22,364 nt of DNA, taken from an uncultured Bacilli bacterium. Lineage in GTDB: Bacteria; Bacillota_I; Bacilli_A; RF39; UBA660. Shown here piece after piece: positions 5,094-12,463 of this stretch. The translations under genes were made by a program, and so were the position numbers. The notes beneath the pieces are model-generated. The model worked only from the letters and a program-made list of their open reading frames with translations. It had not been told where the DNA came from and made no database searches. Every line of letters begins with the position of its first letter. Position 1 is the first letter of the stretch. Where the stretch lies: positions 1-22,364 of the forward strand of contig CAKOND010000016.1 of NCBI GenBank assembly GCA_934096945.1. Direction: 5' to 3'.

Positions 5094-7592
5094 ATGAATA
5101 AATTAAGTAAAATATTATTATTTGTTATAACAATTGTGGGAGCATTTTTAGGGATAAATAAAGTAGATGCTCGTACTTATGAAGGACAAATAAAAGCAGG
5201 ACCTTATGTTGGAGGTCCATTTTATGTTATGCATACACGAGGAGAAAGCAAAATGTGGTTTAAAGGACAATTTATTGTTAGAACTAGCGATGGACATTTT
5301 GTTTATTGTGTACAACCGATGACGAAAATTAATTCAGATGCAACTTATGAGGTAACCACAGAGGATATACAAGCCGTAGCTAATATACCTTTAGATACAT
5401 GGAATAAGATTTCAAAAATTGCCTATTATGGATATGGGTATAAAGATGCAACACATGATCATACCGATGATACATATTATTTAGCAGCACAAATGCTAAT
5501 ATGGAAATTAGCAGATCCAAATGTTGATAGTTTTTTTACTGATACACTAAAAGGAAATAGAAATGATAGTATTTTAGCAGGACAAATGAATTCTATAATG
5601 GATTTAGTTAATAATCATAATACAACGCCAAATTTTACTAATTTTCCAGATACAATGGTAGTTGGACAAAATATTAATATAAATGATTCAAATGGTGTAT
5701 TAAATAATTATCAAATATCTAATGTAGAAAATGGTAGTGCAACGATTAATGGTAATAACCTATCTTTAACAGCAACTAATGTTGGACAATTAACAATTAC
5801 ACTTACAAAATCAGGTAATAGATATGGAAGTCCAATAGAACTTTATTATGCTACTAGTTCACAAAATGTAATTAAAAGAGGAGACATTGATCCTATTAGA
5901 ATTGTAAAAAAAGTAACTGTATTTGGTGGAGATGTAAAAATTCACAAAACAGATTCTGAAACTAAAAATAATAAAGCTCAAGGTGAAGCTACATTAAAAG
6001 GAGCAATATATGGTATTTATAAAGAAGATGGTACAAAAGTAGGAACTATTACAACAAATGATGATGGTACTACTAAAAGTGATTATCTACCATCATTGGG
6101 AAGATATTATTTATTAGAAGAAAAAGCTTCAAATGGGTATAAATTAGATCCAAATAAATATTACTTTGATGTAACTCTTGATCAATTACATCCTGAAGTT
6201 CAAGTTTTTGAAGATGTAATAAAAAGAACATTTCAATTTATAAAAGTATATGCAGATAATAAGACAGGGATTATGACTCCTGAAATTGGTGTAAAATTTG
6301 GAATATACAACAATAAAAATGAATTAGTTAAAACATTAATAACTGATGCACAAGGCAGTTTTGATATAACATTACCTTATGGTAAATATGTTGTAAAACA
6401 ATTAACTTCAACTAAGGGTTATGAAAAAGCAAAAGATTTTACCATTGAAGTAAAGGAAGATGGTGGAATTGTAAAAAAAGTAATTGCAAATGCAGAAATA
6501 ACTGCAAGACTTAAAGTTATAAAAATAGATAAAGATACTGGTGATGTTATAAAAAGATCAGGTATTAAATTCAAAATTATTAATGCAAAAACTAAAAAAT
6601 ATGTTAAACAAACAATAACATACCCTAGTGCAAAAACAATTGATGTTTTTGAAACTGATGAAAATGGGATATTAATTACTCCATATCCACTTGAAAGTGG
6701 AACTTATTTCTTAGAAGAAGTAGATCAAAAAATAGATGGATATTTATGGAATAAAAATTCAGTTGAATTTACAATCGATGAAAATTCTAAATTAGTAAAT
6801 GATGACGAATTTGGAATTTTATATGAAGTTAAATTTGAAAACAAAGCAGTTAAAGGTAGCCTAGAACTAACTAAAACTGGAGAAAAAGTAGAATTAACTA
6901 ATAAAGGTTATGTTTATACTGAAATTAATCTTAAGGATGTAAAAATAGGATTATATGCTAATGAGGATATTTATGATTCTTTAGGTAATTTAAAATATAA
7001 GAAAGATACTTTAATAAAAATCTTAATTACAGATGAAAATGGATATGCTAAAGTTGAAAATTTGTTTTTAGGTAAGTATTATTTACAAGAGATAGAAACA
7101 ATAAATAATCATATATTGGACAAGACTAAATATACTTTTGAATTAAAGTATAAAGATCAATATACAAAAATTATAAACTATACAACTTTATTAAAAAATC
7201 ATCTTCCAAAAGGGACTCTAGAATTTACTAAATCAGATTTTTCAAATGATAAAACACTACCAAATACTTTGATTGAAATTTATACTGAAAATGATGAATT
7301 AGTATATGTTGGTAGAACTGATTCAAATGGTAAAATTATTATTAATGAACTACCACTTGGTAAATATTACATCATAGAAAAACAAGCACCTGAAGGTTAT
7401 AAAATAAATCCTGATAAGATGTGGTTTGAAATATTAGAAGATGGTAAAATTGTTAAAGCAATAATGAAAGATGAAGTTATAGAAGTTCCTAACACAGGAG
7501 TTAATGATTCTCATATAATTGATATTATTGGTTTAGTATTTATTACTGGTGGTGTTGGATTTATTATTTATGATAAAAAAAGAAAAAAATAA
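5094..7592 (+). CDS. Cell-wall-anchored thioester/Cna-B (SpaA-like) adhesin
   Basis: The 832-residue surface protein has a signal peptide (1-26, cut after VDA). An N-terminal thioester (TQXA-type) domain follows, with Cys72 in VYCVQP and Gln133 in AAQMLIW as the likely bond-forming pair. A Big-like region spans about 185-285. About five SpaA/Cna-B prealbumin-like domains with repeated 'GKYY-EK-APEGY' style ends run from about 290 to 795. The C-terminus has a sorting signal VPNTG (798-802), a hydrophobic helix and a basic KKRKK tail. Thioester domains bind host or partner surfaces covalently, and Cna-B domains form internal isopeptide bonds. The sortase gene overlaps its 3' end. In this operon it probably holds mating cells together, a role like that of other conjugation adhesins. 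Start ATG 5094 has GGAGG 9 nt upstream. Confidence 0.9.
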   Translation: MNKLSKILLFVITIVGAFLGINKVDARTYEGQIKAGPYVGGPFYVMHTRGESKMWFKGQFIVRTSDGHFVYCVQPMTKINSDATYEVTTEDIQAVANIPLDTWNKISKIAYYGYGYKDATHDHTDDTYYLAAQMLIWKLADPNVDSFFTDTLKGNRNDSILAGQMNSIMDLVNNHNTTPNFTNFPDTMVVGQNININDSNGVLNNYQISNVENGSATINGNNLSLTATNVGQLTITLTKSGNRYGSPIELYYATSSQNVIKRGDIDPIRIVKKVTVFGGDVKIHKTDSETKNNKAQGEATLKGAIYGIYKEDGTKVGTITTNDDGTTKSDYLPSLGRYYLLEEKASNGYKLDPNKYYFDVTLDQLHPEVQVFEDVIKRTFQFIKVYADNKTGIMTPEIGVKFGIYNNKNELVKTLITDAQGSFDITLPYGKYVVKQLTSTKGYEKAKDFTIEVKEDGGIVKKVIANAEITARLKVIKIDKDTGDVIKRSGIKFKIINAKTKKYVKQTITYPSAKTIDVFETDENGILITPYPLESGTYFLEEVDQKIDGYLWNKNSVEFTIDENSKLVNDDEFGILYEVKFENKAVKGSLELTKTGEKVELTNKGYVYTEINLKDVKIGLYANEDIYDSLGNLKYKKDTLIKILITDENGYAKVENLFLGKYYLQEIETINNHILDKTKYTFELKYKDQYTKIINYTTLLKNHLPKGTLEFTKSDFSNDKTLPNTLIEIYTENDELVYVGRTDSNGKIIINELPLGKYYIIEKQAPEGYKINPDKMWFEILEDGKIVKAIMKDEVIEVPNTGVNDSHIIDIIGLVFITGGVGFIIYDKKRKK

Positions 7593-8214
7593 GAATAAAG
7601 ATTTCAAGAGTCAAATTTTAGTAATTGGCTCTTTTCTTATTTTAATTGGATTATTTATAATTGGATACCACATCTATTCAGATTATAATTTAAAAAGAAT
7701 TGAAAAAGATAATGTGCAAGAATTTTTTGAAGAAGAACAAGTTGTTGAAGATATTCCACAGGAAAATAAATTTGTTGAAGTTGAAAACAAAAACATAAGT
7801 AAAACTAATTATAATTATATTGCAGTATTAGAAATTCCTAAGATAAATATTAAAAGAGGTTTATCACAGGAAAAATATTATAACAATGTTAATCGTAATG
7901 TTGAAATATTAAAAGGATCTGATATGCCTAATATTTCTAAAGGAAACTTCATTCTTGCAGGTCATTCGGGATCAGGCAGAGTTTCATATTTTAAAAATTT
8001 AGATAAATTAGTAATTGGAGATATTTCATATATATACTATGGTGGAATTAAATATACATATAAAGTGACTAATATTTATGATATAGAAAAAAATGGTACA
8101 GCACTTATTACAAGAGATTTAGACAAAACTACTCTTACTATGATTACTTGTAGGCATAACACTAATAAACAAATTATTGTTATCTTTGAGTTAATTAATC
8201 AAGAAAACTATTAA
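7570..8214 (+). CDS. Dedicated sortase
   Basis: The 214-residue enzyme should cleave the VPNTG signal of the preceding adhesin and attach it to the cell wall. It has a membrane helix at about residues 16-36, an acidic linker, and a sortase core with catalytic His132 (LAGHSG) and Cys194 (TLTMITC). The usual catalytic Arg about 7-9 residues after the Cys is not obvious: the segment reads CRHNTNKQIIV, with Lys200 or Gln201 near that place, or Arg195 beside the Cys. ATG 7570 is chosen over upstream in-frame codons because it gives the normal basic start MIKKEK. The gene overlaps the adhesin gene by 23 bp in another frame, a sign of tight co-expression. Confidence 0.88.
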   Translation: MIKKEKNKNKDFKSQILVIGSFLILIGLFIIGYHIYSDYNLKRIEKDNVQEFFEEEQVVEDIPQENKFVEVENKNISKTNYNYIAVLEIPKINIKRGLSQEKYYNNVNRNVEILKGSDMPNISKGNFILAGHSGSGRVSYFKNLDKLVIGDISYIYYGGIKYTYKVTNIYDIEKNGTALITRDLDKTTLTMITCRHNTNKQIIVIFELINQENY

Positions 8215-8226
8215 GGAGGAATTTTA

Positions 8227-9579
8227 ATACAAATATTAGCAGTTAGTCAAGTAGAACAAAAATGGTATTTAGACGTGTTTAGAAATGCACTTTGGAGTAT
8301 TGCCAAAGGTATTCTTTGGTTTCTAGATGGATTTTTTGATATAATCAATAAAATTTGGCGTTATAAATTTTTTGATAATGATTATGTAAATAAAATATTT
8401 GGTGGTGCATTAATTGTTGCTTGTTCATGGTTAATTCTTAAAGTAGTTATAGAACTCGTTATGAATTATATCGTAAAAAATGATGGTAGAGGTAGCCCAC
8501 TTACAATTTATCGTGGGGTCATATTAGCGATAGTTATGATGTTTTTAATTAATCCTTTATTTCAATTTGGTTATGATTTTTCTACAAAAGCAACTAATGC
8601 AGTAATAACCGTATCAGGTATGGATAAATCCAATGGAGCTGAAGGAACCATATCTAAAGCTTTAATTAGAGCTACATCATATGATGATGAAATGAAACAA
8701 ACGGATAAAGAATATTTGATTAATAATTGGAAAAAAATAAAAATCAATTCTACTGAAGGTGGTTTTGCAGGTATTGGTGATTGTTATAAATATTCACTTA
8801 ATTTTATTATGTTAATAATTCTTTCTGTTGTAACAGTCTTTTTACTCTTCTTTGTTGCAATCCAAATGGCAAAACGAGTGATGGAAATTGCACTGATGAA
8901 AATAGTTGGACCTTTTTGTTGTACCAGTTTAACAAATAATCAATCTAAAGCATTTGAAACATGGACTAAAAGTACAATGGGATATTTTTTAATTACAATT
9001 GTTCAATTTATATGTATTGGGTTATTGCTTAACATGTTTGGTTCTGCAATAAAGGATAATGGAACTCTTACAGGTATCTTTTTAATTATAGGTGCTTTAT
9101 TGTTTATAATAAGCACACCGACGCTGATTAGTTCATTACTTGGGCAACAATCAGGTATGATGTCAGCATTTGGTGATATTCAATCTCTTATGGCAGTAGG
9201 TACTGGTATAAATGCAGGATTAGGAATTGCTAAGGCAGGAACTATGTCTGCTCTCGGTATGGGTGCAAATGTCATTAGATCTGGTGGTAGTAAAATCGCA
9301 GGAGGTATTTCAAATATGTTTAATGGTCGTAGTGGTAATTTAACCAAGGAGCAGATGGCTAATGTTAAAGAAAAAATGGCTCAACATAATAATTATGGTG
9401 CAAATCAATTAATAAAAAAATATACAAATGAAAACATGAAAAAGAAACCTAACACATCATTTAATAATTCAAATCCTTATATGAATCCTTTTAGTATGAA
9501 ATATAATCCTATTAGAAATCAATATATGAGCAATTCAGGGCTTGAGGCAAATAGTAATTTTGATAGGAAGTGGTATTAA
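8227..9579 (+). CDS. VirB6/TrbL-like conjugation channel protein; probable AUA start
   Basis: The 450-residue polytopic membrane protein has helices near residues 25-40, 60-85, 100-120, 195-225, 245-275 and 280-305 (estimated by eye). A Gly-, Ser- and Asn-rich cytoplasmic tail follows (GLGIAKAGTMSALGMG and beyond). This matches TrbL/VirB6 family proteins that form the inner membrane core of type IV secretion. The first standard start is GTG 8275, but AAGGAGG (8213-8219) lies 7 nt before ATA 8227, and 16 extra in-frame codons (AUA, CAA, ATA, TTA, GCA ...) connect them. The start is therefore inferred to be AUA. It lies 12 bp after the sortase and its stop overlaps the PrgI start by one base. 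Confidence 0.8.
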   Translation: MQILAVSQVEQKWYLDVFRNALWSIAKGILWFLDGFFDIINKIWRYKFFDNDYVNKIFGGALIVACSWLILKVVIELVMNYIVKNDGRGSPLTIYRGVILAIVMMFLINPLFQFGYDFSTKATNAVITVSGMDKSNGAEGTISKALIRATSYDDEMKQTDKEYLINNWKKIKINSTEGGFAGIGDCYKYSLNFIMLIILSVVTVFLLFFVAIQMAKRVMEIALMKIVGPFCCTSLTNNQSKAFETWTKSTMGYFLITIVQFICIGLLLNMFGSAIKDNGTLTGIFLIIGALLFIISTPTLISSLLGQQSGMMSAFGDIQSLMAVGTGINAGLGIAKAGTMSALGMGANVIRSGGSKIAGGISNMFNGRSGNLTKEQMANVKEKMAQHNNYGANQLIKKYTNENMKKKPNTSFNNSNPYMNPFSMKYNPIRNQYMSNSGLEANSNFDRKWY

Positions 9580-9851
9580 TGTATTTAATTCCTAAAAATA
9601 TAAAAACAAAAAAAGAAATATTTAAGGGATTTGGAATATTTGAGTGTATAGCAATTGCAATTTCACTTGGTATTGGTTACCTATTTTCTTTATTTATTAC
9701 TCAATATAAGTTAAAGGTAATATTCTTTTGTATTCCACCATTGTTGATGTTTTTGTTACTACTTCCTTTGCCAAATGGAAGTACAGCATTAACTATTTTA
9801 AAAAAATTTTTAATATTTAAAAAAAGGCAGAGATGTTATAAAGTGAAATAA
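9579..9851 (+). CDS. PrgI-family conjugation protein
   Basis: This is a 90-residue protein with the N-terminus YLIPKNIKTKKEIFKGF and two hydrophobic helices (about residues 21-40 and 45-64), then a basic tail. The order (short IPK start, two membrane segments, small size, next to VirB6 and ahead of VirB4) is typical of the PrgI family of Gram-positive type IV secretion systems. ATG 9579 overlaps the VirB6 stop by one base. A weak hairpin (GTGAA/TTCGC, 9843-9857) followed by T-rich sequence overlaps its end. PrgI is usually followed directly by VirB4; here about 2.6 kb of other genes intervene. Confidence 0.8.
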   Translation: MYLIPKNIKTKKEIFKGFGIFECIAIAISLGIGYLFSLFITQYKLKVIFFCIPPLLMFLLLLPLPNGSTALTILKKFLIFKKRQRCYKVK

Positions 9852-9909
9852 ATTCGCTACTTTTATTTATAACTTATTGTATATTCTTCTCTTTAATTTC
9901 AATTTATAG

Positions 9910-9961
9910 TATAATTGTATTGTTAAACAAACAGATAAATAGTAATTTGTTGAAATGGAGG
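9910..9961 (+). promoter_or_regulatory. Cargo promoter -10, conserved leader and repeat copy R1
   Basis: TATAAT (9910-9915) is followed 7 nt later by TTAAACAAA (9923-9931), which begins a leader nearly identical to the one at 21597-21629. Within it, AACAAA (9926-9931) can pair with TTTGTT (9946-9951), and repeat R1, TAAATAGTAATTTGT, is at 9936-9950. GGAGG (9957-9961) then serves the lipoprotein gene. The -35 is weak. Confidence 0.6.
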
Positions 9962-9968
9962 ATGGATT

Positions 9969-10388
9969 ATGAGAAAGACATTATTTGCTATTTTAGTATG
10001 TGGGGCTTTGGTATTAGGGCTAACAGGATGTGGTAGTAAGAAAGAATATACACTTACACTTCCAAAAGAAGAAAACATAGAAAGTGTCTTTTTTGAAAAA
10101 GATAACAATAAAAAAGAAGTTAAAGATACCGAAGAAATCAAGGATATTATTTATGTATTAAGTGGTAGTGGTAAAGGAAGAACTACAAATGAGGAAAGTG
10201 TACAAGACTATCCAGTAAATGCAGAAGATATTATAAAAATAGAATTTAATTTGAAAGACGAAAAGCAATCAACATTATTTGTTTACAAGAAAAATGGAAA
10301 AATGTATATTGAAACACCTTATAATGGAATTTATAGAATAAATGGTGATGAATATAATTCAATGGAAAAATATACTAGAATCAATTAA
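9969..10388 (+). CDS. DUF5301-like lipoprotein (cargo)
   Basis: The 139-residue protein has a lipoprotein signal peptide with lipobox LTGC (lipidated Cys21), so it should be anchored on the outer face of the membrane. The mature part (YTLTLPKEENIESVFFE through KNGKMYIETPYNGIYRING) resembles the DUF5301 family, whose function is unknown to me. ATG 9969 follows GGAGG by exactly 7 nt and uses a normal AUG, unlike several neighbours in the transfer operon. It lies between repeat copies R1 and R2 and has its own promoter. It does not look like a secretion-system part, so it is best read as cargo inserted between PrgI and VirB4. Confidence 0.75.
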   Translation: MRKTLFAILVCGALVLGLTGCGSKKEYTLTLPKEENIESVFFEKDNNKKEVKDTEEIKDIIYVLSGSGKGRTTNEESVQDYPVNAEDIIKIEFNLKDEKQSTLFVYKKNGKMYIETPYNGIYRINGDEYNSMEKYTRIN

Positions 10389-10400
10389 ATAGTAATTTGT
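10386..10400 (+). repeat. Cargo repeat copy R2
   Basis: TAAATAGTAATTTGT is identical to R1 (9936-9950) and R4 (21610-21624). The following bases AGAAATG also resemble the TGAAATG after R1. It overlaps the stop of the lipoprotein gene and precedes the HTH-membrane gene. Confidence 0.8.
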
Positions 10401-10430
10401 AGAAATGTAATTTATTTTTTATTTGTATAA

Positions 10431-10470
10431 CAAATGTTAAATAACTTTGACAAAGTTCTAAAGACATTTG
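10431..10470. promoter_or_regulatory. Nested 40-bp palindrome, probable operator, over a TTGACA box
   Basis: An inner perfect palindrome AACTTTG-A-CAAAGTT (10443-10457) lies at the centre of an outer inverted repeat CAAATGT (10431-10437)/ACATTTG (10464-10470). TTGACA (10447-10452) falls within the inner palindrome. This suits an operator for the HTH protein encoded 55 bp downstream. No clear -10 at ideal spacing from TTGACA is seen; TATAAT at 10495-10500 is a possible alternative. Confidence 0.5.
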
Positions 10471-10524
10471 GTAGATTGCAAAAGTAATTATATATATAAT
10501 TGTATGTGAAAGGAGAAAAGAAAA

Positions 10525-11088
10525 ATGAAATTAGGAGAAAATATTCTTAAGTTAAGAAAGGACTGTAAACTTTCACAGGAACAATTAGCAGAAAAAGTAA
10601 ATGTAACTAGACAAACAATATCAAATTGGGAATTAGGAGAGACTTCTCCAAATCCTGAACAATTAAAATTATTGTCAAAAGAACTTAATGTTAGTATTGA
10701 CGAATTATTAGAAAATGATATTAAAAATGTTTTAGAAACTAAAGTAAGTAATACTGAAAGATTAGCTGGAGTTATTATAAAAATACTTAAAGTTATGGGA
10801 ATATTGTTAGCTTTATATTTTGTTATTGCAATAGTATCATTTATCTTATTTGGCACTATGAAAAAAACAACAAAAGAAGTTGAGACAACAACATCAGTAA
10901 GTCTAGTTTGTACACTTGATGGTAAAACATATGATTACTATATGGAAGATGAAAATGACAAACTTATTGATTATAATGGTTCTGAATTTATAAATATACT
11001 TGTAAAAGATAAGAACTTTGCTAATTCAAGAACGATGGTTAAATATATTCAATCTTATTTTAAAGACAATGGTGGTAGTTGTGAATAG
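10525..11088 (+). CDS. XRE-family HTH protein with a membrane helix (cargo)
   Basis: The 187-residue protein starts with a clear XRE helix-turn-helix domain (about residues 5-60: LGENILKLRKDCKLSQEQLA, VNVTRQTISNWELGETSP). A hydrophobic helix follows at about 85-110 and a C-terminal region of about 70 residues faces the other side of the membrane, with Cys near the end (SCE). Such HTH-membrane proteins are thought to sense an external signal or partner and bind DNA at the membrane. ATG 10525 follows AAAGGAG. A nested palindrome upstream suggests autoregulation. The gene lies between R2 and the inverted copy R3, so it belongs to the cargo unit. Confidence 0.8.
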   Translation: MKLGENILKLRKDCKLSQEQLAEKVNVTRQTISNWELGETSPNPEQLKLLSKELNVSIDELLENDIKNVLETKVSNTERLAGVIIKILKVMGILLALYFVIAIVSFILFGTMKKTTKEVETTTSVSLVCTLDGKTYDYYMEDENDKLIDYNGSEFINILVKDKNFANSRTMVKYIQSYFKDNGGSCE

Positions 11089-11089
11089 C

Positions 11090-11104
11090 ACAAATTACAA
11101 TTTA
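11090..11104 (-). repeat. Cargo repeat copy R3 (inverted)
   Basis: ACAAATTACAATTTA is the reverse complement of TAAATTGTAATTTGT, matching R1, R2 and R4 at 14 of 15 positions. It is identical to R5 (22286-22300). It lies just after the stop of the HTH-membrane gene and closes the cargo insert. Confidence 0.8.
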
Positions 11105-11168
11105 TGTGGCAGATGCATTATTTATATATCTGTTACTTTTTAAGTATATATAATATTATTAAATCATT

Positions 11169-11193
11169 AAACGACTAGTATGTCGTTTTTTTA
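11169..11193 (+). terminator. Terminator hairpin directly ahead of the next ribosome binding site
   Basis: AAACGAC (11169-11175) pairs perfectly with GTCGTTT (11182-11188) across a 6-nt loop, followed by T residues. GGAGG of the next gene begins at 11196. A TATAAT-like stretch at 11147-11152 could start a short leader read into this hairpin, making it an attenuator and not just the end of the cargo transcript. Confidence 0.7.
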
Positions 11194-11204
11194 TTGGAGG
11201 GAAA

Positions 11205-11324
11205 ATGTTAGGAAAAATTTTAGGAATAGTGTTTTTACTATTCGTTTTTTTATTTGCAGTATGTTCGTGTATAGTGTCAGGAAGATGCTCACGTGAAGAA
11301 GAAAAATGGAGGAATAAGAAATGA
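11205..11324 (+). CDS. Small membrane protein (39 aa)
   Basis: The protein begins MLGKILGIVFLLFVFLFAV, one long hydrophobic helix, followed by several Cys (VCSCIVSGRCS) and a charged tail (REEEKWRNKK). It could be a small single-pass membrane protein or a lipoprotein-like peptide. ATG 11205 has GGAGGG just upstream with short spacing (4-5 nt). Its end overlaps the next start (ATGA), so the downstream gene is coupled. No family is recognised. Confidence 0.6.
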   Translation: MLGKILGIVFLLFVFLFAVCSCIVSGRCSREEEKWRNKK

Positions 11325-11851
11325 GTATTTTGCAAGAATATGAGGAAATCAGAAAAGATATGGGAGCTACTCGTTATGATGCAATTGGTGATTATCTTAA
11401 TGAAGTAAATAAAAACCTAGATTCAGAATTATTTTTGTCTGATGTATTATATAAGGAAAAAGAATATAAGAAATTTGAATCTTGGTTTAATAAACAAATA
11501 AGTCCTTTTAAAATAATCAGTTTTAAAGATGAGAATTTTTCAGTTTTATTAGATCAAAGTGATTATTGTTATGACTGGGTTAATGAAATTAAGAGTAATA
11601 TACCTTATGGAGATGGTCATTGCTATAACGATGCCTTTTTTGAGTATTTAGAAAAATCATCAAGTTCACTAAATAATAAGTTAAATTATGATTCGGAAAA
11701 TGGTATGTTTTGTGTTTATACCAATGATATAAGAATTGCAGATGAAGTTGCTTATAAGTTATCAAATTTATATAAAGATGAAAATAAAATGATTGAGTTA
11801 ATTAAAGAAACTAAAGAAAAATATGGATATATATTTGATGTTCATATATAA
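11321..11851 (+). CDS. Conserved-looking ICE hypothetical protein (176 aa)
   Basis: The start MSILQEYEEIRKDMGATRYDA and the segment ELFLSDVLYKEKEYKKFESW look like a family of unknown function that I recall from Clostridia-type conjugative elements, though I cannot name it. The protein is soluble, acidic and contains several aromatic residues (DYCYDWV, GHCYNDAFF). GGAGG lies 8 nt before ATG 11321. It is in the unit that leads to VirB4, so it is probably an accessory or regulatory protein of transfer. Confidence 0.65.
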   Translation: MSILQEYEEIRKDMGATRYDAIGDYLNEVNKNLDSELFLSDVLYKEKEYKKFESWFNKQISPFKIISFKDENFSVLLDQSDYCYDWVNEIKSNIPYGDGHCYNDAFFEYLEKSSSSLNNKLNYDSENGMFCVYTNDIRIADEVAYKLSNLYKDENKMIELIKETKEKYGYIFDVHI

Positions 11852-11863
11852 GGAGGATAAATT

Positions 11864-12220
11864 ATAGATAAAAGAAAAAAATTAAAATATAATAATACAC
11901 TATGGTTTGTTAATGTTTCGACTTATGAAAGTAAAAGGATGAAATTAACAATCTCAAATAAAAATCAAGAGATTGAAGTAACGGCAGATTTAAGTGATGC
12001 TTATTTAGATAAAGGTCATGTTTTTTTAGATCCTGATGTAAAGGATAACGGAATTTTAAAAGCCTTGAAAAAATCAAGAATATTAAAACAAATCGATGGG
12101 ACTTTATGTTATGATTATAAATTAATTCCTGTTGCTTTACTTAATAATGGTATACTTCGTTCTTATGATTATTCAGGTGTATTAGAACATTTAGAAACTA
12201 TTTCTTATAAGGAGGATTGA
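11864..12220 (+). CDS. Hypothetical protein (118 aa); probable AUA start
   Basis: The domain is not firmly recognised; the core (MKLTISNKNQEIEVTADLSD, then GHVFLDPDVKDNG and YDYKLIPVALLNNG) looks like a small beta-rich fold. The only ATG (11939) lacks a ribosome binding site. AGGAGG (11851-11856) directly after the previous stop lies 7 nt before ATA 11864, in the same frame and with no stop between. The extra 25 codons encode a basic start (DKRKKLKYNNTLWFVNV). The start is therefore inferred to be AUA. It sits 12 bp after the gene before and 3 bp before the RHH gene. Confidence 0.65.
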   Translation: MDKRKKLKYNNTLWFVNVSTYESKRMKLTISNKNQEIEVTADLSDAYLDKGHVFLDPDVKDNGILKALKKSRILKQIDGTLCYDYKLIPVALLNNGILRSYDYSGVLEHLETISYKED

Positions 12221-12223
12221 AAT

Positions 12224-12463
12224 ATAAATAATAGATTAAAACTATATAACACTCATTTAACATTAAGACTAAATAAAAAAGAAAAACAAGCTTTAAAAAG
12301 AAATGCTTATAAAAATAAAATGACAATGTCTAATTACATTAGATTATTAATTAATATGGATAATAGATTAAATGAGATAAGAAAGAATAATATTAAAAAT
12401 AATATATATTCAGAAGAAATAACAAAAATAATGTTAAATATAGGGAGGGATTTAACTGATTAA
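12224..12463 (+). CDS. Ribbon-helix-helix protein, MobC-like; probable AUA start
   Basis: A 79-residue protein with the RHH layout: a beta strand (THLTLRLNKKEKQAL), a helix (KRNAYKNKMTMSNYIRLLI) and a basic C-terminal tail. RHH proteins of this type bind oriT or act as repressors. The frame has no usable ATG before the RHH strand; internal ATGs would remove the DNA-binding strand. GGAGG (12211-12215) lies 8 nt before ATA 12224, and an in-frame TGA (12218-12220) excludes earlier starts. The gene overlaps the VirB4 start by a few bases. Its distance from oriT is unusual, and it may regulate this operon. Confidence 0.65.
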   Translation: MNNRLKLYNTHLTLRLNKKEKQALKRNAYKNKMTMSNYIRLLINMDNRLNEIRKNNIKNNIYSEEITKIMLNIGRDLTD

